From: Holophagales bacterium
Lineage (GTDB): Bacteria; Acidobacteriota; Thermoanaerobaculia; UBA5066
Direction: 5' to 3'
DNA length: 64,000 nucleotides
NCBI GenBank assembly: GCA_016714815.1
Contig: JADKBZ010000014.1
Location: 111,389-175,388 of the forward strand
Shown: positions 42,568-49,755 of the stretch, piece after piece
Numbering within the stretch: the stretch's first letter is position 1
How the letters are laid out: each line of letters opens with the position of its first letter
Program-made: the position numbers and the translations under genes
Notes under the pieces: model-generated
Database searches by the model: none
Told to the model about the DNA's origin: nothing
What the model saw: only the letters and a program-made list of their open reading frames with translations

Positions 42568-43734
42568 TCAGTCTTTCCGACTGTGCAGGATGCTCCGCCC
42601 CGCCAGCGGAGCCACTCCCAGGTGGGCGGCGACGGTCGCGGACACGTCCGCGAGCGTCTCGCGCGTCCCCAGGTCGACCCCGGGAAGGACGCCGGCGCCG
42701 AACGCCACGAGCGGCACGTACTCGCGCGTGTGCTCGATCGAGACGTCGGTCGGATCGCACCCGTGATCGGCCGTCAGGAGAAGGAGATCGTCCTCCCGCA
42801 GCGTCCCGACGAGGCCGGGAACGAGGCCATCGAGCTCTTCCAGCGCGCGCGCGAAACCCTTCACGTCGTTCCGGTGGCCGTACCGCGCGTCGAAGTCCCG
42901 CAAGTTCAGGTAGACGAGGTCTCCCCCGTCGTCCCGAAGCGCCTCGAGCGCCGCCTCGACCCCGTCTCGATTCGAGTCCGTCGGGATCGACTCCGTCACG
43001 CCCCGGCCCGCGAAGATCTCGGCGACCTTTCCGATCGCCAGGACCCGCTTCCCGGACGCCTGGAGCCGGTCGAGCAGCGTCTCCCCCGGCGGGGGAACGG
43101 CGAAGTCGCGCCGGCGGCCCGTCCGGCGGAAGCTCCCCGGAACGCCCACGAACGGCTGCGCGATGACCCGCCCGACGCGGTGAGGCCCGTCGAGAACGGC
43201 CCGGACCGCCTCGCACCAGGCGTAGAGAGTCTCCACGGGGACGATCTCCTCGTGCGTGGAGATCTGGAAAACGGAGTCGGACGAGGTGTAGACGATCGGC
43301 CTGCCGGTCCTGACGTGCTCGGCGCCGAGCTCGTCGAGCTGGACCAGCCCAGATCCGGCGCGACTTCCGAGCGCCTCGCGCCCGACGACCTTCGCGAACG
43401 CGTCGAGGATCTCGGGCGGGAAGCCGTCCGGGAAGGTCGGAAACGGCTCGGCCACCGGGAGCCCCATCAGCTCCCAGTGTCCGGAGGTCGTGTCCTTTCC
43501 GGGCGCGACGGCCGCCAGCCGCCCGAAGGCGCCGGAGGGCGCCGGGAGATCGTGCCCTCCGCTCCCGTAGAGCGTGTGCAGCAGGCCGAGCCCCGTGAGG
43601 TTCGGCAGCCTCGGGCTCGCGGCCCGAAGGACGTTCCCGAGCGTGTTTGCATCCGCGTCTCCCCAGGCACCGGCGTCGGGGAGCGCACCGACACCGACGC
43701 CATCGAGAACGACGACGAGAGCCCGAGAGGTCAC
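42568..43734 (-). CDS. deoB: Phosphopentomutase
   Basis: DeoB interconverts ribose/deoxyribose-1-phosphate and -5-phosphate, feeding nucleoside sugars to central metabolism. The 388-residue protein has the alkaline-phosphatase fold: VVVLDGVGVGALPDA near the N-terminus (metal Asp), GKDTTSGHWELMG with the phospho-acceptor Thr, SSDSVFQI, and LLLTADHGCDPT plus EHTREYVPLVAFG near the end. GTG 43734 is 10 bp after the TPR gene; nupC follows after a 194-bp gap in which I see no gene. Confidence 0.96.
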   Translation of the reverse strand: MTSRALVVVLDGVGVGALPDAGAWGDADANTLGNVLRAASPRLPNLTGLGLLHTLYGSGGHDLPAPSGAFGRLAAVAPGKDTTSGHWELMGLPVAEPFPTFPDGFPPEILDAFAKVVGREALGSRAGSGLVQLDELGAEHVRTGRPIVYTSSDSVFQISTHEEIVPVETLYAWCEAVRAVLDGPHRVGRVIAQPFVGVPGSFRRTGRRRDFAVPPPGETLLDRLQASGKRVLAIGKVAEIFAGRGVTESIPTDSNRDGVEAALEALRDDGGDLVYLNLRDFDARYGHRNDVKGFARALEELDGLVPGLVGTLREDDLLLLTADHGCDPTDVSIEHTREYVPLVAFGAGVLPGVDLGTRETLADVSATVAAHLGVAPLAGRSILHSRKD

Positions 43735-43744
43735 GCGGGACGCC

Positions 43745-44464
43745 TTAGAGGCCTTGCGCCTTCTGCTGCGCCTCGAAGCGCATCGAAGAGTCGGGGTAAT
43801 CGGAAACGAGACGCTGGTAGTTCGTCTTCGCCTCCGCCAGCTGGCCGTCCTTCTCGTACAGGCGGGCGAGCGTGAACAGGAGGACGTCCTTGGGGAGGGG
43901 CGGCTCGGCTGCGTCGAGGTAGCCCTTCGCCGACGCGATCGCCTCCTTCACCCGTCCCGCGGCCGACTCGGCCTCGAGAAAGGAGAGAGCCGCGACTCCG
44001 GAAGCGATCGAACCCGGATCCCGCTTCGCAAGGTCGCGAGCCCCGTCGAGGAGGTGGGCGGACGGCGTCGGCCCGCCCTCGAGCGCGAGGAGCATCGTCC
44101 GGGCCATCTGTCCGGCCGTCGAGCCCGCGGAGCTCGCGGCCAGCTCCCGCAGCTGCTTCTTCGCCGCCTCCTTCCTCTCGGCGGCGTCCTTGTAGACGGT
44201 CACGCCGGGAGGCGCTCCCGCCCCGTCCGCCGCGAGCGGAGCGTCGAACACGGCGAGCGCCGCCGACAGGCGCGCGTCGAGCTTCCGGGAGCGGAACGCG
44301 AGGCCGCCCCAGACGAGGCCGACGAGAACGACGGCGCCGATGGCGAGCCCCGTCCACTTCTTCGCTCCCGCCTCGTGGCTGACGACGTAATCGCGCGCCC
44401 CGACGAGGGCGTGCTCGAGCTCGTTTTCCTTCAGGTCTTTCCGGGAAATCTTGTCCTTGGACAT
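43745..44464 (-). CDS. YfgM-like TPR membrane protein
   Basis: This is a protein of 239 residues with a charged cytosolic N-terminus, one helix (GLAIGAVVLVGLVWGGLAF, about 39-57) and a TPR-like outer domain. The layout matches YfgM, which tethers periplasmic chaperones to the Sec translocon. The last repeat (LARLYEKDGQLAEAKTNYQRLVSDYP) is split here between LARLYEKDGQLAEAK and TNYQRLVSDYP. It is co-directional with deoB and the HesB-like gene, an operon placement that says little about its role. Confidence 0.75.
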   Translation of the reverse strand: MSKDKISRKDLKENELEHALVGARDYVVSHEAGAKKWTGLAIGAVVLVGLVWGGLAFRSRKLDARLSAALAVFDAPLAADGAGAPPGVTVYKDAAERKEAAKKQLRELAASSAGSTAGQMARTMLLALEGGPTPSAHLLDGARDLAKRDPGSIASGVAALSFLEAESAAGRVKEAIASAKGYLDAAEPPLPKDVLLFTLARLYEKDGQLAEAKTNYQRLVSDYPDSSMRFEAQQKAQGL

Positions 44465-44488
44465 GCGCGCGGTCGGGGCCAGGCCTTT

Positions 44489-44809
44489 TCAGCAGAACGC
44501 GGCGAACGCCGCGTCCGGGTGGTCGAGCCAGAAGCCCTCGGTCTCCTTTTCGAGGTCGTAGTCGAGCGTCGCCCCTTCGAGGCGGCGGTGAGAGTAGGGA
44601 CAGAGAGAGATCTGAAGACCCTCGGGACCCGCCAGCACGGCGCCTTCCTCGAGCGGGGACTCACGGAAGACGATCCGGTAGCCCGAGCCACCGCAACCGA
44701 GGACGTGCTGGACGACGAGGAACGTCCGGGCCGGATCGAGCCCGGCGGCGCGAATCGCCGCCAGGGCCCGACCGGTCACCCGGAAACCCTCCGAGGGGAC
44801 GTTCTCCAT
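44489..44809 (-). CDS. HesB/IscA-like protein with altered cysteine pattern
   Basis: This 106-residue protein follows the A-type Fe-S carrier fold by eye: VTGRALAAIRAAGL, then GCGGSGYRIVF at the position of the first family Cys, then LEGATLDYDLE. In true IscA/ErpA the C-terminus has CGCG; here it ends HPDAAFAAFC with a single Cys, and an extra Cys sits in SLCPYSHRR. It may therefore not carry clusters in the usual way. ATG 44809 directly abuts the peroxiredoxin stop, so the two are co-translated, which fits oxidative-stress or redox work. Confidence 0.7.
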   Translation of the reverse strand: MENVPSEGFRVTGRALAAIRAAGLDPARTFLVVQHVLGCGGSGYRIVFRESPLEEGAVLAGPEGLQISLCPYSHRRLEGATLDYDLEKETEGFWLDHPDAAFAAFC

Positions 44810-46063
44810 TCAGCGGCGAGCGGCCTTCTTGCGCGCCGGCTTCCTGGGCGCGACCTTCGCAGCGACGGGCTTCTTCGCCGCGGGTTTCTTCGGAGCGGGC
44901 TTCTTCGCCACGGGCTTCTTCGCCAAGGGCTTGGCAGCCTTCGCCCGCACGGCCTTCCTGGCGACGACCGGCTTCGCCTTCGCGGGCGCGGCCTTCTTCG
45001 GGGCGGCCTTCTTCGCCCTGGCCGGGGCCGCCTTCTTCGGAGCCGCCTTCTGGGGAGCGGCCTTCTTCGGCGTCACGAAAGCGATGAACTTCGCCAGCGC
45101 GCCCTGCGGCTTCTTCGCGGCGGCCGTCTTCGCGGTCGCGACGGCCTTCTTCACGGACTTCTTCACCGACGCGACGGCCCGCTTCACGGCGGGCTTCTTC
45201 TGCACGTCCGCCACGGCCTTCTTCGCCTTCGCGACGGCTCGCTTCACGGCGGGCTTCTTCCGGACGTCCGCGACCGCTTTCTTCGCCCCTGCGACGGCCT
45301 GCTTCGCGTCGGCGACGGCCTGCTTCACGGCAGGCTGCTTCTTCACGTCCGCGACGGCCTTCTTCGCTCCGGCGACGACCTTCTTCGCGTCGGCGACGGC
45401 CTTTTTCACGGCGGGCTGCTTCTTCACGTCCGCCACGGCCTGTTTCGCCGCGGCAACGGCTTCCTTGACCTCGGGCGACTTCATCGCGCCCTTCACGGCC
45501 TTCTTCGTTTCCCGTACGGCCGTCGTCACGGCCGTACCGGCCGCGCCCATCGCCGCTTCGACGGCGGCCTTCGCTTCCGCCGCGGGAGTCGGCTCAAGGA
45601 CGGCGAGGACCTCTTCGGCGTGGTGCTCGACGTCGACCTTCTCGAAGACGTGGATGAGGTTCCCGTCGGGTCCGACGAGGAAGGACTTTCGGATCGTCCC
45701 GACGCCCCAGGGAGTCTTGCCCCAGACGCCGTACGACTCGTGGACCGCGTGGTCCGCGTCGGTCAGCAGCTCGTACGGCAGCGAGTACTTCTCCGCGAAC
45801 GCGTTGTGCGAATCGGCTCCGTCGGGCGAGATGCCGAGGACGGTGACGCCCGCCTCACGCAGCCCGGCAAAGCCGTCGCGAAGGCTGCAGGCTTCCTTCG
45901 TACAACCCGGGGTGTCGTCCTTCGGGTAGAAGTAGACGAGGACGCAGCCCTTTCCGGCAAAGTCGGCCAGGGAGACCGTGTTCCCGGATCGTCCGGGAAG
46001 GGTGAATGATGGAGCCGGCGCGCCGGCCGCAAGCGGGGTCGAAGCGTGCGTTTCTTCAGCCAC
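44810..46063 (-). CDS. Peroxiredoxin (PrxQ/Bcp) fused to a histone H1-like basic tail
   Basis: Residues 1-157 are a complete PrxQ/Bcp peroxiredoxin, which reduces hydroperoxides with thiols: FYPKDDTPGCTKEAC holds the peroxidatic C54 and resolving C59 (CxxxxC), and GVWGKTPWGVGTIRKSFLV is family-typical. Residues 160-417 are an added tail of Ala, Lys, Val and Pro. Its first part repeats AVADVKKQPAVKKAVADAKK-type units starting at 209, 236, 263 and 283. The second part (332-417) is KKAAPKKAAPAKAK-type, like histone H1, AlgP and HC1 tails. The tail should bind DNA or RNA. GTG 46063 has GGGAGG upstream. Normal Bcp is about 155 residues. Confidence 0.93.
   Translation of the reverse strand: MAEETHASTPLAAGAPAPSFTLPGRSGNTVSLADFAGKGCVLVYFYPKDDTPGCTKEACSLRDGFAGLREAGVTVLGISPDGADSHNAFAEKYSLPYELLTDADHAVHESYGVWGKTPWGVGTIRKSFLVGPDGNLIHVFEKVDVEHHAEEVLAVLEPTPAAEAKAAVEAAMGAAGTAVTTAVRETKKAVKGAMKSPEVKEAVAAAKQAVADVKKQPAVKKAVADAKKVVAGAKKAVADVKKQPAVKQAVADAKQAVAGAKKAVADVRKKPAVKRAVAKAKKAVADVQKKPAVKRAVASVKKSVKKAVATAKTAAAKKPQGALAKFIAFVTPKKAAPQKAAPKKAAPARAKKAAPKKAAPAKAKPVVARKAVRAKAAKPLAKKPVAKKPAPKKPAAKKPVAAKVAPRKPARKKAARR
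45158..45439 (-). repeat. In-frame repeats encoding the AVADVKKxPAVK units
   Basis: Four tandem units of 27, 27, 20 and 20 codons code for residues 209-302 of the peroxiredoxin tail. Units begin AVADV and contain KKxPAVK(K/Q/R)AVA. The first two differ at only three residues (K221Q, K228Q and V229A against the second copy), which points to recent internal duplication. Confidence 0.85.
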
Positions 46064-46107
46064 TTTCTAACGTCCTCCCGGATGGCGAGGATAGCAGGAG
46101 GGGCGTC

Positions 46108-46113
46108 TAAACT
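46108..46113 (+). promoter_or_regulatory. -10 box (TAAACT) of the ThiD-like gene
   Basis: TAAACT ends 7 nt before ATG 46121 and no ribosome site lies between, as at other probable leaderless starts here. Confidence 0.45.
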
Positions 46114-46120
46114 CACGCAG

Positions 46121-46879
46121 ATGACAGTTCCGACCGCACTCGCCATCTCCGCCGCCGACCCGGGCGGAGGCCTCCTGGCGGCGGACCTCCTCGTCTTCGA
46201 AGCCCTCGGAATCCTCGGATCCGGCGTCGTCACGGCGCTGACCGCGCACGGAATCCGGCAGCCGGGCCCGGCGCACGACGCCCCGACGGCCATTCTTCGC
46301 CCCTCTCTCGAGTCCGCTCTGGCTACCCGCCCCCCTTTCTCGGTGAAGGTCGGCGTCCTGACGACGGTTCCCGCCGTGAGAGCCGTCGCGAAGGTCCTCG
46401 CCTCCGTCGCCGTCCCACTCGTGGTCGACCCGGGCTTCGGCCCCCGGTCGGGGGTCCGCCTCCTCCGATCGACCGTCGTGGAGGCCGTCGTCCGCGACCT
46501 CTTCCCCTTCGCAGCCCTCGTCACCCTGAACCTCCTCGAGGCCTCCGCCCTCGCCGGGTTCCCCATCCGCAACGAAGCCGACACGAAGACCGCCGCGCGC
46601 CGAATCCAGGCATTCGGCCCCTCCGCCGTCCTCGTGACCGGAGGCTGCGCCGAGGGGCCCAACGTCGTCGACGGCCTCCTCGACGGCCGCACCTGGCACC
46701 GCTTCGAAAGCTCCCGCTGCGACCTTCCGCCGGGCTGCGGCGCCGGAGGCCTCCTCTCGGCCGCCATCACGGGCTGGCTCGCCAGGGGCGAAACCCTCCC
46801 CGACGCCGTCTCCCGGTCGATGGCCCTCGTCCAGCTGGCCCTCGCCGCCGGCTGGCCCGCCCTCCCCCTTCGCCCCTGA
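46121..46879 (+). CDS. ThiD-like (HMP-phosphate kinase family) protein lacking the catalytic Cys/Asp
   Basis: This is a 252-residue protein of the ribokinase-like HMP/HMP-P kinase family. The N-terminus keeps the pattern of ThiD in altered form (ISAADPGGGLLAADLLVFEALG), and VVDPGFGPRSG and LNLLEASALAG follow the family order. The anion-hole motif GTG(C/D)TLS reads GAGGLLS at residues 207-213, so the catalytic Cys or Asp is Gly210. Kinase activity is doubtful; it might bind a pyrimidine or pyridoxal only. No thiamine genes are near. It ends just before a large palindrome. Confidence 0.75.
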   Translation: MTVPTALAISAADPGGGLLAADLLVFEALGILGSGVVTALTAHGIRQPGPAHDAPTAILRPSLESALATRPPFSVKVGVLTTVPAVRAVAKVLASVAVPLVVDPGFGPRSGVRLLRSTVVEAVVRDLFPFAALVTLNLLEASALAGFPIRNEADTKTAARRIQAFGPSAVLVTGGCAEGPNVVDGLLDGRTWHRFESSRCDLPPGCGAGGLLSAAITGWLARGETLPDAVSRSMALVQLALAAGWPALPLRP

Positions 46880-46894
46880 AAGGAAAAAGCCGAT

Positions 46895-46955
46895 GGGGTC
46901 AGGTCTACCCTCTACACTCTGCTCGAAGCAGAGTGTAGAGGGTAGACCTGACCCC
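46895..46955. repeat. Perfect palindrome with 29-bp arms (REP/MITE-like element)
   Basis: The arms run 46895-46923 and 46927-46955 around a 3-nt centre (CGA) with no mismatch. The ends read GGGGTCAGGTCTACC and its complement GGTAGACCTGACCCC, a type of terminal sequence I recall from dispersed REP-like palindromes linked to REP-associated tyrosine transposases. It lies between convergent genes and the MBL gene reads into it, taking its stop codon (TAG at 46912-46914) from the left arm. It would also work as a strong hairpin terminator. Confidence 0.85.
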
Positions 46956-47988
46956 CTCCGTTCCTGGGAGCCCAGTGCTCGGGCAGGGGCCCGGGGAGGC
47001 GTTCGACGCGCTTCAGATCCTCGAGGTACATGAGGAAGCCGAGGATCTCGGAATAGGCCAGGTAGAGATCCATCGGGCGGACGGCCGGGAAGATCCGCCT
47101 GCAGAGCTCGGAAACGGTTTTCGGCGTCCCGGCGAGGGCGCGTTCGATCTGCGCCACGCGGGAGGCATACCGGCTCGCGAGCCGGCTTCTATGCGCCGGG
47201 AAATCGGGGATCCGCCGCCCGTGCCCGGTCAGCAGGCATGAGCCCGGGGCTTCGATCCCCTGCAGAGTCTCGAAGTACCGGCTCACGCTCCGGAACGCCT
47301 CCCCCGGCTTCCCGGGGTCCTCGTCGACGATCGCGTTCGGCGTGATGTCCCTGAGGACCGTGTCGCCGGTGAAGAGGACTCCCGCCTCCGGCACCTCGAA
47401 GGAAAGGCTTCCCGGCGTGTGCCCCGGGACGGAGCGAACGACGACCGACCAGCCGTCGCCCGGGAGGACCTCTCCGCCCGAAAGCTCGTCCCAGGACGAG
47501 AGCGGCTCGGCGAACCGGTCGACCGCCACCGTCATGGCGACCATCGTGAACCGCGCCGCCGCGCCGAAACCGGCCCTCGTCAGCGCGTCGAGCAGGAAAC
47601 GGCCGTTGCGCTTTCCCAGGAAGTGCCCTCGATCGAGGCGCCCGCCGAGGAGTCTCGCCTTCCCCAGCCTCTCGATGCGGGCCGCGAGGCCGAAGTGATC
47701 CTGGTGTCCGTGGGTCAGCAGCACCCGCTCCACGTCCTCGACCTGGAAGCCGTGGCGGGAAAGGCCGTGCCCCAGAGCGTTCCAGGCGTCCTCGGTCAGG
47801 GGACCGGTGTCGACGAGGGTGACCGGATCCCGGGCGACGAGGTGGCCGTTCACCGGCCCGACGGGAAACGGCGTCGGGAGAGGAATCGTGAAGACCGGAA
47901 CGGGGAAAGCGGGGCGACGGCTGGGAGCCGGTCTCGACCGGCTCCCAGCCCGGGTCTCACCAGCCCCAGAGGTCGAAGGGATAGCCAC
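46912..47988 (-). CDS. MBL-fold metallo-hydrolase
   Basis: This is a metallo-beta-lactamase fold hydrolase of about 358 residues or less. The metal motif THGHQDHFG is followed by VPGHTPGSLSF and LFTGDTVLRD, and a C-terminal helical domain of the type seen in PNKP/LACTB2-like members. The last 14 or so codons, after HWAPRNG, are supplied by the palindrome at 46895-46955. The start is unclear: GTG 47988 is the only standard start that includes the conserved TIPLPTPFPVGPVN strand, but it overlaps the acyl-CoA dehydrogenase and runs through a hairpin. Confidence 0.78.
   Translation of the reverse strand: MAIPSTSGAGETRAGSRSRPAPSRRPAFPVPVFTIPLPTPFPVGPVNGHLVARDPVTLVDTGPLTEDAWNALGHGLSRHGFQVEDVERVLLTHGHQDHFGLAARIERLGKARLLGGRLDRGHFLGKRNGRFLLDALTRAGFGAAARFTMVAMTVAVDRFAEPLSSWDELSGGEVLPGDGWSVVVRSVPGHTPGSLSFEVPEAGVLFTGDTVLRDITPNAIVDEDPGKPGEAFRSVSRYFETLQGIEAPGSCLLTGHGRRIPDFPAHRSRLASRYASRVAQIERALAGTPKTVSELCRRIFPAVRPMDLYLAYSEILGFLMYLEDLKRVERLPGPLPEHWAPRNGGGQVYPLHSASSRV
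47920..47949 (-). terminator. Strong hairpin after the beta-oxidation operon
   Basis: A 14-bp perfect inverted repeat (GCTGGGAGCCGGTC / GACCGGCTCCCAGC) lies just after the acyl-CoA dehydrogenase stop. It is a likely terminator of the fatty-acid operon, even though the MBL frame reads across it. Confidence 0.65.
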
Positions 47989-49747
47989 CCGCCTCGTACG
48001 CCGCGTCGCTGATCGCGGTCGCCTCGGCATCCTTGTGCTTGTCGAGCGCCTTGAGGTTCGCCACCATCCGGTGCCGGGCCTGGAAGGAGAACCAGCGGAC
48101 GATCTCGATCTCCGCCTTCGCCTTCTCCTCCCCCTTCTTCTCGATGGCCGCCGTCACGCGCGAGAGCGTGGCGATCTGGGCGTAGAGGTCCATGACGACG
48201 TCGGCGATCCGGTGGAGGAGGTACTGCCGGTTCACGACGTTCTTCCTGTTCCGGTAGACCATCGTCTCGCAGGCGTTGCGCAGGACGGCCGCGTACTTGG
48301 CCGCCTGGTCGGCCTCCGGGGTGAGCGACGGGTGGACTTTGTCGAGCTTGTAGCTCGTCACCGTGCCACGCATCCACTTCTGCGCGTGGCCCTTGAGCAC
48401 TCCGTACTGGGCGACGGGGTGGCTGAGAGCGCCCTGGAAGTCCTTCAGGACGTCGCCCGCCTCCTTCATCCCCGTCAGGGCGATGAAGAGGCGGAGGATC
48501 TCGTTCGTCCCCTCGAAGATCATGTTGATCCGGCTGTCGCGCAGGCCGCGGCCGTACGGGTACTCGTTCATGAAGCCGTTGCCGCCCGAGATCTGGAGGG
48601 CCTCGTTGATCGTCTTCCAGAGGAGCTCGGTCCCCCAGACCTTGCAGCAGGCGCCCTCGAGCGAGTAGTCGACCTTCTTGTCGACGAGCCCGGCGGTCAT
48701 GTAGACCATCGACTCGAGGACGTAGGTGTGGGCCGTCATCTCCGAGATCTTCTCCCGGATCATCTCGAAGTCGGCGATCCGGGTCTTGAACTGCTTGCGC
48801 TGCGTGGCGTGCTCGACCGCGAGCTTGATCATCTGCTTGCAGCCGCCGACCGAGCCTGCGCCGAGCGAGGTCCGCCCGGTGTTCAGCGTCTCCACCGCCA
48901 CCCGGAAGCCGTTCCCCTTGCCGCCGATGATGTTGAACGCCGGGACGCGGCAGCCGTCGAGGATGATCTGGCACGTCGACGACGCGCAGAGGCCGAGCTT
49001 CTTCTCCTCGACCCCGCGCGAGAAGCCGGGGAGCGTCCCGTCCTCGCTGGCGACGACGGCGAAGCAGGCGATCTCCTTGTGCGAGCCCGGCTCGATCCCC
49101 GCCTCGGGGATGCGCGCGAAGATCGTGAAGAACCGCGCGAAGCCGCCGTTGCTGATCCACTGCTTCGTCCCGGTGAGGACGTACTCGTCGGTCGCCGCGT
49201 CGTAGACGGCGTTCATCTTGAGCGAGGCGGCGTCGGAGCCCGCTTCCGGCTCGGTCAGGCAGAACGCGCCGACCATCTTCCCGGTGGCGAGGTCCGGAAG
49301 CCACTTCTTCTTCTGCTCCTCGGACCCGAACAGGAGAAGGGGCTTGATGCCGATCGACTGATGCGCCCCGACGACGATGGCGGCCGAGGCGTCGAGCGGC
49401 CCGATGACCTCCATCATCTTGCAGTACGCGGTCGCGCTGAAGCCGCTCCCGCCGTACTCCTCGGGAATCGACATCCCCATCGCCCCGAGGTCGCCGAGAC
49501 CCTTCACCACGTCCCGAGGGAAGAAGTGGTCGGCGTCGAACTTCTCGGAGTTGATGAACTGGGCGTCGAAGTCCCGGTAGGCGTCGGCGAACGCCGTGAC
49601 GAGCTCCTTCGTGTCCTCCGGAATCTCCGGAAAGGGAAAGACGAGCGACTCGTCGAAGCGCCCCTGGTAGAGCGCCTTCAGGAACGACGGGGCCTCGGTT
49701 TCGGTCCTGGCGGTCTTTTCAGTCTTTTCAGTCTTGACGGTCGACAT
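47957..49747 (-). CDS. Acyl-CoA dehydrogenase (VLCAD/ACAD9-like)
   Basis: This FAD enzyme of 596 residues oxidises acyl-CoA to trans-2-enoyl-CoA, the first step of beta-oxidation. It is longer than the usual 380-residue type because of a C-terminal helical domain, as in very-long-chain enzymes. Marks include GMSIPEEYGGSG, FCLTEPEAGSDAAS, KQWISNGGFA, and MIFEGTNEILRLFIA with the likely catalytic Glu. ATG 49747 is 9 bp after the multifunctional enzyme. It is the last gene of the operon tetR - thiolase - multifunctional enzyme - dehydrogenase. Confidence 0.95.
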   Translation of the reverse strand: MSTVKTEKTEKTARTETEAPSFLKALYQGRFDESLVFPFPEIPEDTKELVTAFADAYRDFDAQFINSEKFDADHFFPRDVVKGLGDLGAMGMSIPEEYGGSGFSATAYCKMMEVIGPLDASAAIVVGAHQSIGIKPLLLFGSEEQKKKWLPDLATGKMVGAFCLTEPEAGSDAASLKMNAVYDAATDEYVLTGTKQWISNGGFARFFTIFARIPEAGIEPGSHKEIACFAVVASEDGTLPGFSRGVEEKKLGLCASSTCQIILDGCRVPAFNIIGGKGNGFRVAVETLNTGRTSLGAGSVGGCKQMIKLAVEHATQRKQFKTRIADFEMIREKISEMTAHTYVLESMVYMTAGLVDKKVDYSLEGACCKVWGTELLWKTINEALQISGGNGFMNEYPYGRGLRDSRINMIFEGTNEILRLFIALTGMKEAGDVLKDFQGALSHPVAQYGVLKGHAQKWMRGTVTSYKLDKVHPSLTPEADQAAKYAAVLRNACETMVYRNRKNVVNRQYLLHRIADVVMDLYAQIATLSRVTAAIEKKGEEKAKAEIEIVRWFSFQARHRMVANLKALDKHKDAEATAISDAAYEAGGYPFDLWGW

Positions 49748-49755
49748 GGCTTCTC

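Noticed and set aside
45158..45439. CRISPR-like repeat array
   Set aside because: The repeats are in frame, code for the basic tail and have no spacers of constant length.
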